Shown in pieces: positions 17,300 through 26,843 of a DNA stretch of 64,000 nt. Location of the stretch: positions 575,432 through 639,431 of the forward strand of contig CANMKE010000001.1 in assembly GCA_947498325.1 (NCBI GenBank), given 5' to 3'. A program made the translations under genes and the position numbers. The notes below the pieces were generated by a model. It was not told the origin of the DNA and did not search any database. It was given only the letters and a program-made list of their open reading frames with translations. The number at the start of each line of letters is the position of its first letter. Positions within the stretch are counted from its first letter, which is position 1. The stretch is from an uncultured Persicobacter sp. GTDB lineage: Bacteria; Bacteroidota; Bacteroidia; Cytophagales; Cyclobacteriaceae.

Positions 17300-17902
17300 A
17301 TGGAGTACAATAATAATAATCTACACGGCTTCAATGAGGTCATGCTCGACAGGCTCTCCGAGGGCTATCGGGTGATCGGCTTTGACTGGAAATACCTGTT
17401 TGTCAATAAGAAGGTCGTTGAACAGAGTGGTGTGAAATCCAAGCAGGAAATTTTAGGCGGAACCATTATGGACTGGCACCCTGGCATTGAAACCACCGAG
17501 CTATTTGACGATCTAATGACTTGCATGCACAGCAGGGTTTCCAAAACAATTGATAATGCACTCATCAATATCAATGGGCGAGGCGAAACTTTTGATCTTC
17601 AAATTGAGCCTGCACCTCAGGGGATTTTGATGCTTTCTATTGATGCCCTGCATCGCAAACAGAAAGAAGACAAAAGGGAGCAGGAATTGGCGAAACTCGA
17701 ACAACTGATGCACCTGACATCCCACAGCTTGAGAAAGCCAGTTTGTAATATCATGCGGATTGTTAATTTTCTCGGTCAGGAAACAGCAGAGATGAATCAG
17801 ATCATGAGGATGACCAACATTTTAAGGAAGGAAGTGCTTAACCTTGATTCCTGTACTGAAGACCTGACGATGCTGATCCACAGCCGAAAGGAGCAAGCCT
17901 AA
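17300..17902 (+). CDS. Orphan PAS plus DHp (HisKA-like) protein without an ATPase domain
   Basis: A 200-residue soluble protein. Residues about 10-115 are a PAS sensor domain (LSEGYRVIGFDWKYLFVNKK, GRGETFDLQIEPAPQGILML). After a charged linker (RKQKEDKREQELAKLEQL), residues about 135-195 form a two-helix histidine-kinase dimerisation segment with an H-box, HLTSHSLRKPVCNI (His142). It stops before any N/G boxes, so it cannot autophosphorylate. It may act as a phosphotransfer or dimerisation partner for a kinase elsewhere, or be a truncated kinase with an intact frame. The convergent ABC/M1 gene ends 51 bases away across a shared terminator. Confidence 0.75.
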   Translation: MEYNNNNLHGFNEVMLDRLSEGYRVIGFDWKYLFVNKKVVEQSGVKSKQEILGGTIMDWHPGIETTELFDDLMTCMHSRVSKTIDNALININGRGETFDLQIEPAPQGILMLSIDALHRKQKEDKREQELAKLEQLMHLTSHSLRKPVCNIMRIVNFLGQETAEMNQIMRMTNILRKEVLNLDSCTEDLTMLIHSRKEQA

Positions 17903-17903
17903 A

Positions 17904-17935
17904 AAAAGCTGTACCCCCAAAGGCGCACAGCTTTT
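17904..17935. terminator. Bidirectional terminator between convergent genes
   Basis: AAAAGCTGT (17904-17912) and ACAGCTTTT (17927-17935) form a 9-bp stem lying directly between the stops of the PAS gene and the ABC/M1 gene. Confidence 0.75.
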
Positions 17936-17953
17936 AAATATTGAATGCAGAAT

Positions 17954-20900
17954 TTATGGAATGCTTACCGTTTTACTATTGTCGGTAACATCCTTTTCAA
18001 TCATTAAGTGACGTGGATCAATTTCCACTTTTTTCGGTAACTCATCGACACGCATCTTGAGCTCTGATTGTTCCTGATTAATCTTCAGCCTTTCAGTGTG
18101 AAAGAGTTTTTCCCCCTTCGTGTCGCTATAACAGCCCACATCTATATAATCATTGATAGGTGTTGGTGTATCAAAACCCAGCGAGTCAGCATAAGTTTTT
18201 TTAGCTACAATTTTCATCTGAACCAAATATTTCCCAGAAGGCAACTTTTTGACCTGGGCGTCCTTCATGCGGAAATCATACAAGGTGATTTTTTTAAAAC
18301 CATCTTCAACCATATATTTCAGTGAGTCAGGAACCACTTTGTCCAATTCGTCGAGAAAATCGAGCGAAGTAGGGTATGGCGGCTCTTTATAGCGGTAGTT
18401 CAGCAGGAAGTTATGCAAGGCACGGTTAACCTGCTGTTCACCAATATAATCCTGTAATGCAAAAAGAATCATACTCCCTTTTCGGTAATGGATATAAGGC
18501 TGATTTTCCACTTTGTAAAGCGGAACTTCCTTTTTACTTTCCAACGCCCGACCCGAAAGGTATTGGTCTTTATTGTACTTCAGGAAGGATTTCATCTTAT
18601 TGTCGTTGCTGTGCTGCTTCATCACCATCAGCGATGAATATTCCGCAAAGGACTCCGTCAGCATGGTTTCTCCCTGCATTTTTGCTGAAATTTCCTGATG
18701 AGCCCACCATTGGTGTGCCATCTCATGGGCAATTACCGCCTCCACAATATTGTTGTCGCCTTCATTTTCAAGGTTGACCACAAAGCCAAAGGATTCCGAG
18801 TAGGGCATGGTTCCAGGAAACGACTGCGCAAAGGTGGAGACCCGCGGAAACTCAATAATTTGAGCCTCTCGATGCTCATAAGGAGCGAAATTTTTACTGT
18901 AATAATCAATGGAATTTTTCAGGGCATTAATCATCATGTCCACATTTTTTCCATGGCCTTTATGGTAATACACCTCCAGGGAAATGCCCTTCCAAAGTTC
19001 CTTTTTAACCTCATAACGGGCAGAAAGGAAAGAGGCGAAATTCACCGAAGGGTGATCCACTTTATAATGGTAATAATTTCTGCCGTCGGCTTTCCAGGAC
19101 TTCACCAAGCTGCCAGGGGCAATGGCCGTCTGATCCCCAGAAGTGGAAATATAGGTTTCCGAATTCACCCACGACGAATTATTTCCACTGAGGTAATTCT
19201 TGCTTCTCGCCTTCAGGTTCTGCTGATCCAAAACTGGCGTCCTTTCCCGCTCAGGAAGGTCGTGCTCTTTTCTTTTTTCCTTGTCCTGCAACTCCACCTG
19301 ATCCGCATAGCCTGGAATCGGTAAAAATTCCTGATTGTTGAAAAACGTCCCATTGCCAAGAATACTCAGTTTACTGACCGCATTCTCAAAACCTTTGGCC
19401 GCATAGTTGGTCGAAATTTTGATCTCCTTGCTTTCACCAGGTAGCATCGGATGATCGAGCCTGAACATCACAAAGCCATCTTTATCTTTGAGCACCTGCT
19501 TGGCGCCTGGAATATCAAACACAGGATTCCAGTCATCATTAAAGGTGTACATCAGCGTATCAATAGGGGACTGACCCTTGTTTTCAAGTCGGAGATCCGT
19601 GGTAATATTAACCGCTCTGCGATGTGGAAATAGATCAATATGATACGTCAAGTCGGTAATCATCGGCTTGGGGTAATCAGCATATTTTTTGTAGGCTTTT
19701 TCGTAATGTACCTGCGCTTCAATAGCATCCTTTGAGCTGTCATAATGATTGATCACCTGTGTGTTATAAAACACCCAGCCCGCCACAACTACAAACAGAC
19801 CAAAACAAATCAAAAATGGCTGATAATAGGCTTTTCGGAATACCTGATAGGCACGTATCAGGCGTTGTTTAAAGGTCATGCCATGCGGAATCACATTAAA
19901 CAGGCACAACACAATAAAGAGCATGCCTGCGACCAGCAACCAATAGGCGATCATCCATAGTTTTGTAACCATGCCTGGCCCATAGCCACTGATATCGGAG
20001 TAAAATACGCCTGGAATTGAGCCTAAATCAAGCATAATGGTGCTGATTTTCAAAAAGCTCATCGCCAGTGGTACTGCCGAGATTACGAGGAAGCTGATAA
20101 AATAGCCGAGGTATTTATTGGTGATCAGTCTTTGTATCAGCATATAAACAATCACCCAGAAAATGGCGGTCGGTATTCTTCCCAAAAAGAAATACTGAAG
20201 GTAAAGCAATGGCTTGATCTGTGTAAAGCCATGGTAAAGCTGATAACCAATACTGATGGCCATTTGTGTAAAAAAGATGATCGCACACATGGCTAAAATG
20301 CTCGTCAGTTTGGCCGCAAGATCAACAATATGGTTTCGGCGTGTAGCGGATAAAACCTCGTGGATATGGGCCGCTTTATCGCGATGAATCAGCTCTCCAG
20401 AAAGGAAAATGGTCAGCAGCATAAACATCATGCTCAGGATGCCTGAAATTTTCTCCAGCATTTTATAGGTGAGCGGATAAGATTGCAGACCGTAATATTC
20501 AAAGCCCTGCCACAGGCTGAAGCCCAGAATGAAGACCGTCAGAAAAAGCAGAATCAGGAACATTGGGCTGCCGATCAGCATTTTTACATTGATGCGCAAT
20601 GTCGATCGGAATTGCAGCCACAGGTTTTTGGATGAAAAATCAAGCTTGATGGCTGGCTTGCGGAAAGTGGTATTGGTGGCCACTGTCTGCTTTTTTGAAA
20701 GGCGCTTTTTTCCTCGACTGTAATTTTTAAAACTGAAGAATTGATACCCCAGACCGATGATTGATCCCGAAACGAACAGCCAAATGGCACGGTTGTAAAT
20801 TATCCACTGGTTGAGGTAAAATTGGATCGTATTTTTATCTGATGGGGTGAAATATTTGGAACCGCTATGGTAGGCTGCGCCAAAAATATCCAAAAGGTCA

Positions 20901-21538
20901 GATAAATGGGTGTTGTTGAGGTCGCTTGCAAGGGTGTCCACGAGCATGTTCACCACAATCAGTAAAATGATGGAGATGAAAGCAGTCATGGTGTTTTTGT
21001 ATCGGGTCGACAGGGTGAAGGTAACACTACTCGCCATCAGGCAGGTAGGGATAAAAAACATCAGCAACACATACACAAAGGATACCAGTGGAATAGGCCC
21101 GATTCTATCCGCAGGAACCCAGCCGAAAACAGGGGAGACAATGGACGATAAAACCACCCCGAGGAAAATCCCAAATAATGGCAGCACGGCAAGGGTAAAA
21201 GCCCCAAGGAAGCGCCCCCAAAAGTAGGATCTTTTATTAATGGGGGTGGCGAAAAGGATTTCGTGAAACTGATTTTCATAATCCCGCAAGGCAGCATTAT
21301 TGGCATAGCTTGCGCAGACAATAATATTGATCAGGGCGCAAATCATCGAAATGGTAACCACAATATGTGGTGCATTATGGTAGATGTTTTCCCCAGTAGC
21401 CCCGCCGATTGCGAAGGAGTCCGTTGCAATGGCCGCAAAAGCGATCAGGGCATAAACAAACAGGAATATATAAAACATTGGTCGTTTCAATCCTGCGCTG
21501 ACTTCTTGTTTGAAGAATAGCTTAAACATAAAACGCAA
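17954..21538 (-). CDS. ABC-2 type transporter permease fused to an M1-family zinc aminopeptidase
   Basis: A 1194-residue fusion. About 1-600 is an ABC-2 permease with two sets of hydrophobic segments (FYIFLFVYALIAFAAIATD near the start, a second set from about 320 to 590). About 635-1194 is a membrane-tethered M1 peptidase with the zinc motif HEMAHQWW (His938, Glu939, His942) and downstream MLTESFAEYSS supplying the third ligand. The usual GxMEN-like element is replaced by a PYSESFGF segment. Such fusions are a known Bacteroidota family, adjacent to an ABC ATPase as here (stop of that gene's start-side partner is within 6 bases). The transported substrate is unknown; a coupled peptide-processing and export role is inference. 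Confidence 0.9.
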   Translation of the reverse strand: MRFMFKLFFKQEVSAGLKRPMFYIFLFVYALIAFAAIATDSFAIGGATGENIYHNAPHIVVTISMICALINIIVCASYANNAALRDYENQFHEILFATPINKRSYFWGRFLGAFTLAVLPLFGIFLGVVLSSIVSPVFGWVPADRIGPIPLVSFVYVLLMFFIPTCLMASSVTFTLSTRYKNTMTAFISIILLIVVNMLVDTLASDLNNTHLSDLLDIFGAAYHSGSKYFTPSDKNTIQFYLNQWIIYNRAIWLFVSGSIIGLGYQFFSFKNYSRGKKRLSKKQTVATNTTFRKPAIKLDFSSKNLWLQFRSTLRINVKMLIGSPMFLILLFLTVFILGFSLWQGFEYYGLQSYPLTYKMLEKISGILSMMFMLLTIFLSGELIHRDKAAHIHEVLSATRRNHIVDLAAKLTSILAMCAIIFFTQMAISIGYQLYHGFTQIKPLLYLQYFFLGRIPTAIFWVIVYMLIQRLITNKYLGYFISFLVISAVPLAMSFLKISTIMLDLGSIPGVFYSDISGYGPGMVTKLWMIAYWLLVAGMLFIVLCLFNVIPHGMTFKQRLIRAYQVFRKAYYQPFLICFGLFVVVAGWVFYNTQVINHYDSSKDAIEAQVHYEKAYKKYADYPKPMITDLTYHIDLFPHRRAVNITTDLRLENKGQSPIDTLMYTFNDDWNPVFDIPGAKQVLKDKDGFVMFRLDHPMLPGESKEIKISTNYAAKGFENAVSKLSILGNGTFFNNQEFLPIPGYADQVELQDKEKRKEHDLPERERTPVLDQQNLKARSKNYLSGNNSSWVNSETYISTSGDQTAIAPGSLVKSWKADGRNYYHYKVDHPSVNFASFLSARYEVKKELWKGISLEVYYHKGHGKNVDMMINALKNSIDYYSKNFAPYEHREAQIIEFPRVSTFAQSFPGTMPYSESFGFVVNLENEGDNNIVEAVIAHEMAHQWWAHQEISAKMQGETMLTESFAEYSSLMVMKQHSNDNKMKSFLKYNKDQYLSGRALESKKEVPLYKVENQPYIHYRKGSMILFALQDYIGEQQVNRALHNFLLNYRYKEPPYPTSLDFLDELDKVVPDSLKYMVEDGFKKITLYDFRMKDAQVKKLPSGKYLVQMKIVAKKTYADSLGFDTPTPINDYIDVGCYSDTKGEKLFHTERLKINQEQSELKMRVDELPKKVEIDPRHLMIEKDVTDNSKTVSIP

Positions 21539-21543
21539 TGAAA

Positions 21544-22437
21544 TTAATGGTTGGAAATGGTGGTGTTGGAATTCTTGAGTTTGGCAAAAAAGACATCCTC
21601 AAGTCCAGCGTCAATGGCTTCAAAGCCATGCTGTGGGTCTTCGTTGTGCAGAATATGAATAACGGGCGTTCCGCCGACCATTTTATTGGAAAGCACATTG
21701 TAAGTGGCCTGGTATTCTTCCACCTCTTTCAGGCTGATTTGCTTGGCGTAAATCTTGCCCTGAAGTTCATCAACAGCAGCCTGTGGCGCTCCTTTGTAAA
21801 CAATCTTACCCTGATTCATAATGGCCATATTCAGGCACAATTCACGAACATCCTCCACAATATGAGTAGACAAAATCACGATCACCTCATCGCTCACCGA
21901 AGATAACAGGTTATGGAATCGGTTACGTTCCCCAGGATCAAGCCCAGCGGTTGGCTCATCTACAATAATCAGTTTTGGGTCACCGATCAGGGCTTGGGCA
22001 ATCCCCACACGCTGTTTCATTCCGCCAGAGAAGCCTTTCACATATTTATCCTTTTTCTCATAAAGATTGACCTTGTTAAGTAGGTAACCCACCAGTTCCC
22101 GCCGTTCCTTTTTGTTGGTAATTCCTTTGAGAATCGCAATATGATCCAGTAATTCTTCCGCCGTCGTTCGAGGATAAACGCCAAATTCCTGAGGTAAATA
22201 ACCGAGGTGTTTGCGAAGGGTCAGGCTATCCCTCATGATATCAATATCGCCTAAAAAGATCGATCCGCTGTCGGCTTCCTGCAGGCTGGCAAGGGTTCGC
22301 ATCAGGGATGATTTTCCTGCGCCATTGGGTCCTAAAAGGCCAAACATACCGCTGTTGATTTCAAGCGAAATGCCATCGAGGGCTTTGACTCCATTGTCGT
22401 AGGTTTTTTTTAAATCCTTAATGATAAGTTTATTCAT
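21544..22437 (-). CDS. ABC transporter ATP-binding protein, partner of the permease/M1 fusion
   Basis: A 297-residue ATPase when started at MNKLIIKDLKKTY (ATG at 22437); the frame stays open 216 bases further upstream, but that part is not ABC-like. It has Walker A GPNGAGKSS, the Q-loop PQEFGVYP, signature FSGGMKQR, Walker B LIIVDEPTAGLD and the switch His in LSTHIV. The C-terminal extension (from about 215) is typical of ABC-2 partner ATPases. It lies five bases upstream of the permease/M1 gene on the same strand, so the two form an operon and very likely one transporter. Confidence 0.93.
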   Translation of the reverse strand: MNKLIIKDLKKTYDNGVKALDGISLEINSGMFGLLGPNGAGKSSLMRTLASLQEADSGSIFLGDIDIMRDSLTLRKHLGYLPQEFGVYPRTTAEELLDHIAILKGITNKKERRELVGYLLNKVNLYEKKDKYVKGFSGGMKQRVGIAQALIGDPKLIIVDEPTAGLDPGERNRFHNLLSSVSDEVIVILSTHIVEDVRELCLNMAIMNQGKIVYKGAPQAAVDELQGKIYAKQISLKEVEEYQATYNVLSNKMVGGTPVIHILHNEDPQHGFEAIDAGLEDVFFAKLKNSNTTISNH

Positions 22438-23057
22438 GATCCGAAGAAGGTTAAGTGATTTAGAGCGGTCCATAGGGTCTTTTCCATTGAAAGGGCATAC
22501 TCCCGATGGTCCCGTCGAAAGCTTATTTTGTGTTATTAAAGGTATAAAAACGCAAGGCCAGTTGAAGTTGAATTTACACGAAAGGAGGCATGAGGGTGAT
22601 TGTTGGTAAAGGTGATTACACACATTATCGATAATCATTAAAATGGCTAACAAAACCGTGAATCACCACCTGTGGCTGAAGCGATCTCCTTTGATACGGG
22701 CGAGTAAAACAAGGTGAAAATTACGCTTATTTGGGAGGAATACAGACTTGATTTTACCGCTAAATCCCCGCTTATTTTTATTGTATGCGCTTTAAATAAG
22801 GAGGACTGACTTCTGTTTTTTAGGGCTTTTATTCTCCTATTTTCTGTGAATTGGTATACTAAAAGAAAAAAGAAAACAGTATAAAAATCAACTAACTTAC
22901 TGATTGTCAGTGGTTGTAGTCGTTTTGTAGATCATCTATTTTTGATTCTCCATTCCATATAGTATATCATCATAAATCATTTTACCTTCCGAACAGTTCA
23001 GCAGCCCAAATCGCATTTTGGAGGCTGATATGTTAGATTTTTTTGTTCTTGAGAAGA
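22438..23057. other. 620-base intergenic region between divergent genes
   Basis: It separates the minus-strand ABC operon from the plus-strand glycoside hydrolase operon, so promoters for both must lie here. No exact TAnnTTTG box with a good -33 element was found on either strand by eye, and I see no gene or repeat. Confidence 0.45.
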
Positions 23058-25301
23058 ATGGTACGAAACTTTTATTTACTTTTTTTTATACTTCTTTGCG
23101 GCAGTGCGCAGGCAAAGAATCAGTATGATTCACAGAGCGATATTATTCGCAGCGTGAATCCATTTATTGGTACATCCAACGAGGGGAATAATTACCCTGG
23201 TGCGGTGGTACCTTGGGGAATGGTAATGCCGACGCCTCATACTGAAAACTTCCGTGAGAAAGCACCAAATGCACCTGTTTATGAACATCACGATCCCTAT
23301 ATATATGGATTCGGCACCGTCAATATTTCAGGTGTTGGTTGCCCAGTGGCGGGTAGTGTTCCACTGAAGGTTGCTGCGGGAGCTTTGGACTTGAGTATTG
23401 AAAATTTTCAGTCAACTTACAGTGAGCAGGTGGCGCACCCAGGCTATTACAGTGTGTATTTGGAAAAGCATTCCATTGAGGCTGAAATGACCGCAACGCA
23501 GCGTTCTGCACGTTATCGTTTTGCGGCCAAGGGGCAGGAACAAAAATTTCAGCTGTTGCTTGATTTGGGTGCAAATGTCAGCCACAAAAAAGGGGGCGCT
23601 ATTCAGTTAAATGCTGATGGAAGTGTAACGGGGTATCAGAACGACGGACAATTTTGCGGCGCGAAATCCTCCACTAAAATTTATTACTATTTCAATGTGC
23701 TGACCCCAGGGGCAGTTGTTCAGTTATATCAGGATGAGCAAATTGTTGAAGGGATTCAGCAGATCGAAGGCAAACGTCTTGGGGTTGCTTTTACTTTTGA
23801 GACTGATAATATCGACCAGGTAGAAGTAGAGGTTGGCGTTAGCTTTGTTTCTGCGGAAAATGCTCGCGAAAACCTGAAGGTAGAGCAAGGAAATAAATCA
23901 TTTGATGAAATTGTAACGGCAGCGCAGCAATCCTGGCAGGAAGTTTTAGGACGCGTTGAGATTGAAGGCGATAAAGGAGAAGAAAAAACAATCTTCTATA
24001 CGGCTTTATATCACACGCTTTTGTTACCGCACGTTATCAGCGATGTTAATGGTGATTACCCAAAAATGGCCGACACCGAAACCGCTTTGAATACTCAGTC
24101 AAAGTACACCCGTTATAGCACATTTTCACTGTGGGATACTTACAGAACTTTACACCCGCTGATGGCTTTGTTTTATCCTCAGCAGCAAAGGGATATGGTG
24201 GTTACAATGTTGGAAATGTACAAAGAGTCTGGCTGGTTGCCTAAATGGGAGCTATTCGGAAACGATACCCGCGTTATGGTAGGGGATCCTGCAATTCCGG
24301 TCATTGTGGACAGCTATTTTAAAGGCATTAAAGATTTTGATATCGAGGTGGCTAAATCGGCCTTTCTGAAACACGGATTACAAACGGAAAATAACCTTAA
24401 CCGTCCAGGAAATGACTATTACTGGCAATTGGGTTACTGCCCAGAGGATGACCGCCATGGAGATCCGAAAAAATTCAGCTTTGAAAATGGGATCGTCTGG
24501 GGAACGGTATCAACAACGATGGAATATAATTTGGCCGATTATGGGATTGGTCAATTCCTGATCGATCAGGGAGATAAAAAAATGGGGAAAAAGTTCCTGA
24601 AGCAAAGCCAGTCTTTGATGAAGTTATACGACCCTGAAAATTCTTTCTTCCACGCCAAAAATAAAGATGGCTCTTGGCACGAACCTTTTAATCCACTGGA
24701 CAGAACCTTCGATATTCGATGGGAAAATAGCGGTGGACGCGGTTTTTGCGAAGGTTCTGCATGGCAATACAACTTTTTTGCCCCACATGCTACCAGTTTA
24801 TTGGTGAAAAAAATGGGAGAGGAGCTTTTTGTGAGTAAGTTGAACTCGGTATTTGCCGATGGGCATTTTGATATTACCAATGAGCCCGACATCAGTTACC
24901 CTTACCTGTTCAATTATGTGAAAGATGGCGCGAAAATCACGCAGGAAAAAATCCCTCAAATCGCTGATAAAAACTTTTTCAATGGCCCAAAAGGTATTCC
25001 TGGAAATGATGACGCAGGAACCTTATCAGCTTGGTTGGTTTTCTCCTACCTCGGAATTTATCCCGATGCTCCAGGAGTACCAGTATATCAACTGACCACC
25101 CCAAGATTCAACAAAGTAACCCTTCATTTTGATGATTATCTCTATGAGGGAAAAACCTTGACACTAAAGAAAAACACCGATTCTCCATATTTTGATCAGG
25201 CGGTAAATGCCAATGGAAAGGTGTTCAAGAATTTTGAAATTAGCCATGACGAACTCATCAATAGTTCCGAACTGGATTTTATAAAACTGCCTAATCATTA
25301 A
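23058..25301 (+). CDS. GH92 family alpha-mannosidase
   Basis: Family GH92 enzymes are calcium-dependent exo-alpha-mannosidases that invert the anomeric centre. The start is taken as the ATG at 23058 (MVRNFYLLFFILLCGSAQAK, a Sec signal peptide); the longer frame begins with TTG. The 747-residue length is normal. Diagnostic segments: VNPFIGTSNEGNNYPGAVVP near the mature N-terminus; FCEGSAWQYNFFAPH, where Glu565 matches the general-acid position; and GNDDAGTLSAW, where Asp651/Asp652 match the base/calcium site. The spacing between the last two is shorter than in the characterised enzymes as I recall them, so this is a divergent branch. First gene of a four-gene operon; periplasmic or surface action expected, and no T9SS domain is present. 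Confidence 0.9.
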   Translation: MVRNFYLLFFILLCGSAQAKNQYDSQSDIIRSVNPFIGTSNEGNNYPGAVVPWGMVMPTPHTENFREKAPNAPVYEHHDPYIYGFGTVNISGVGCPVAGSVPLKVAAGALDLSIENFQSTYSEQVAHPGYYSVYLEKHSIEAEMTATQRSARYRFAAKGQEQKFQLLLDLGANVSHKKGGAIQLNADGSVTGYQNDGQFCGAKSSTKIYYYFNVLTPGAVVQLYQDEQIVEGIQQIEGKRLGVAFTFETDNIDQVEVEVGVSFVSAENARENLKVEQGNKSFDEIVTAAQQSWQEVLGRVEIEGDKGEEKTIFYTALYHTLLLPHVISDVNGDYPKMADTETALNTQSKYTRYSTFSLWDTYRTLHPLMALFYPQQQRDMVVTMLEMYKESGWLPKWELFGNDTRVMVGDPAIPVIVDSYFKGIKDFDIEVAKSAFLKHGLQTENNLNRPGNDYYWQLGYCPEDDRHGDPKKFSFENGIVWGTVSTTMEYNLADYGIGQFLIDQGDKKMGKKFLKQSQSLMKLYDPENSFFHAKNKDGSWHEPFNPLDRTFDIRWENSGGRGFCEGSAWQYNFFAPHATSLLVKKMGEELFVSKLNSVFADGHFDITNEPDISYPYLFNYVKDGAKITQEKIPQIADKNFFNGPKGIPGNDDAGTLSAWLVFSYLGIYPDAPGVPVYQLTTPRFNKVTLHFDDYLYEGKTLTLKKNTDSPYFDQAVNANGKVFKNFEISHDELINSSELDFIKLPNH

Positions 25302-25321
25302 CCGATATTTTTTTATAACCT

Positions 25322-26836
25322 ATGAAGTATAAGTATTTATATTTTTCGAGTGTGGCGATCATAGTCGGTCTCATATTTGCCTTTGGGCCTTCAACCATTG
25401 AAGAGCACCAAGAGATTGTGCCTGGAAAAAAGCGCGCGATCAATAGCGATATGATCGGTGTCAATGCCAATTTAGTAGGGGAATATGCCCCTGAAAAAAA
25501 TGTAGAATTTATTGAGGCCATTCAGGACCTGAATGTGAAGACGATCCGTTACCCAGGAGGAACAATAGGGAACTATTGGGACTGGGATTTAGGTTGGATT
25601 GATCAGGATGTGCCTGATAACCTGATGATCAAATGGGTGGTGACCCAGGGTTTGCGTGAAAGCAAAAACCGCTATACCGTAGAGCAATTCGCGGAATTGG
25701 TACACAAAACCAACTCCAAGCCTGTTTTTATGCTCAATATGCTCTCCAAAGACCGAGCGCATGCATTGCGAAACTTGCGCCGTGCGGCAAAGGCAGGTCT
25801 TGAAATTGAGTATGTGGAAATGGGTAATGAGTTATATTTCGACTTGCCTTTCCCAAAGAAAATGTACCCAAGCCCTGAAATTTACGGGGATACTTGTCAG
25901 GCGTGGATCGCTGCCATTAAAGCAGAATTTCCGAAAGCCAAATGTTCTGTATTAGGAACTACCCTTGAGCGCCATAAGCGTCAGGAAAACTGGACGAATC
26001 GTGTGTTGGCACATTGTAATAATGCCGATGCGATTACTTACCATAAGTATGGTCCTTCAGGATTGGACGGTAGCAAAGAGCGCCTCAATATTACAGCAGG
26101 AACGGAAGGATCCAAGGATTTATCTTCAGCAACACGTCACTATCCTGGTGGAGAAATGACCGTCGCTGATTGGGAGAAGTCATTGCTTCAAGATCCTAAG
26201 GCACAAACCAATATGTGGGTGAATGCCCAAAAAACAGCGTCTTTCTATAAAAAGCTGCACCATGACCGTGAATTACCTTTGTGGATTACGGAGTTCAACA
26301 TGCGTGACGATCATTCCATCACTTTACACAGCTGGGCGCATAGCCTCATTACTTCCGTATTTTACCTGGAATTTTTGAATGGTCCTGTGGAAATCACTAG
26401 TGTACATAACCTGGTAGGTGGCCTTTTCGGGCAAATTTACACCAAAGGCTTCAATACTGGAAAACCTTATGAACTTACCGCTGGAGGAGTGGCAACGAGC
26501 CTGTTCAGTACCGCAATTGAGGGCAAAACCACCGCAATTCCTATGGAAGTGAAAGATCAGGTATTCCTTGAAAACGATAAAGGAGAACGCTTCGAAGGCT
26601 TGCAAGTTTATGCCTTTACCAATGAGGCTAATGAACGCTCTGCAATCCTGATTAATTTCAGCGCCAACTATAAAAGCCTTCAGAAACCAGATCTTTTTAC
26701 TGGGCTGAACGGCACCATATACAATCAGGAATTAGCACAAAATGTGGTCGGTTGGGAAAGTCTCAAATCTGAAAAAGTTTTGGCCAACCACCCAAATATT
26801 GAATTACCCCCATTTTCAATCTGTATCCTAAAATAA
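25322..26836 (+). CDS. Clan GH-A glycoside hydrolase, alpha-L-arabinofuranosidase-like
   Basis: A 504-residue protein with an N-terminal hydrophobic anchor or signal (YFSSVAIIVGLIFAFG). A (beta/alpha)8 barrel is indicated by IRYPGGTIGNYWDW (residues 75-88), by YVEMGNELY, where Glu170 follows the Asn of the clan GH-A acid/base motif, and by LPLWITEFNM, where Glu324 is the nucleophile candidate. A C-terminal beta-sandwich ends in LPPFSICILK, as in retaining GH51/GH30-like enzymes. The exact family is uncertain; the RYPGG motif resembles GH51, but the rest is divergent. It follows the GH92 gene by 20 bases and precedes a longer homologue by 7 bases, so it is co-transcribed. Confidence 0.75.
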   Translation: MKYKYLYFSSVAIIVGLIFAFGPSTIEEHQEIVPGKKRAINSDMIGVNANLVGEYAPEKNVEFIEAIQDLNVKTIRYPGGTIGNYWDWDLGWIDQDVPDNLMIKWVVTQGLRESKNRYTVEQFAELVHKTNSKPVFMLNMLSKDRAHALRNLRRAAKAGLEIEYVEMGNELYFDLPFPKKMYPSPEIYGDTCQAWIAAIKAEFPKAKCSVLGTTLERHKRQENWTNRVLAHCNNADAITYHKYGPSGLDGSKERLNITAGTEGSKDLSSATRHYPGGEMTVADWEKSLLQDPKAQTNMWVNAQKTASFYKKLHHDRELPLWITEFNMRDDHSITLHSWAHSLITSVFYLEFLNGPVEITSVHNLVGGLFGQIYTKGFNTGKPYELTAGGVATSLFSTAIEGKTTAIPMEVKDQVFLENDKGERFEGLQVYAFTNEANERSAILINFSANYKSLQKPDLFTGLNGTIYNQELAQNVVGWESLKSEKVLANHPNIELPPFSICILK

Positions 26837-26843
26837 CTATTCT

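Noticed and set aside
22438..22653. Longer N-terminus of the ABC ATPase
   Set aside because: The additional 72 residues are not ABC-like, and the domain begins at MNKLIIKDLKKTY.
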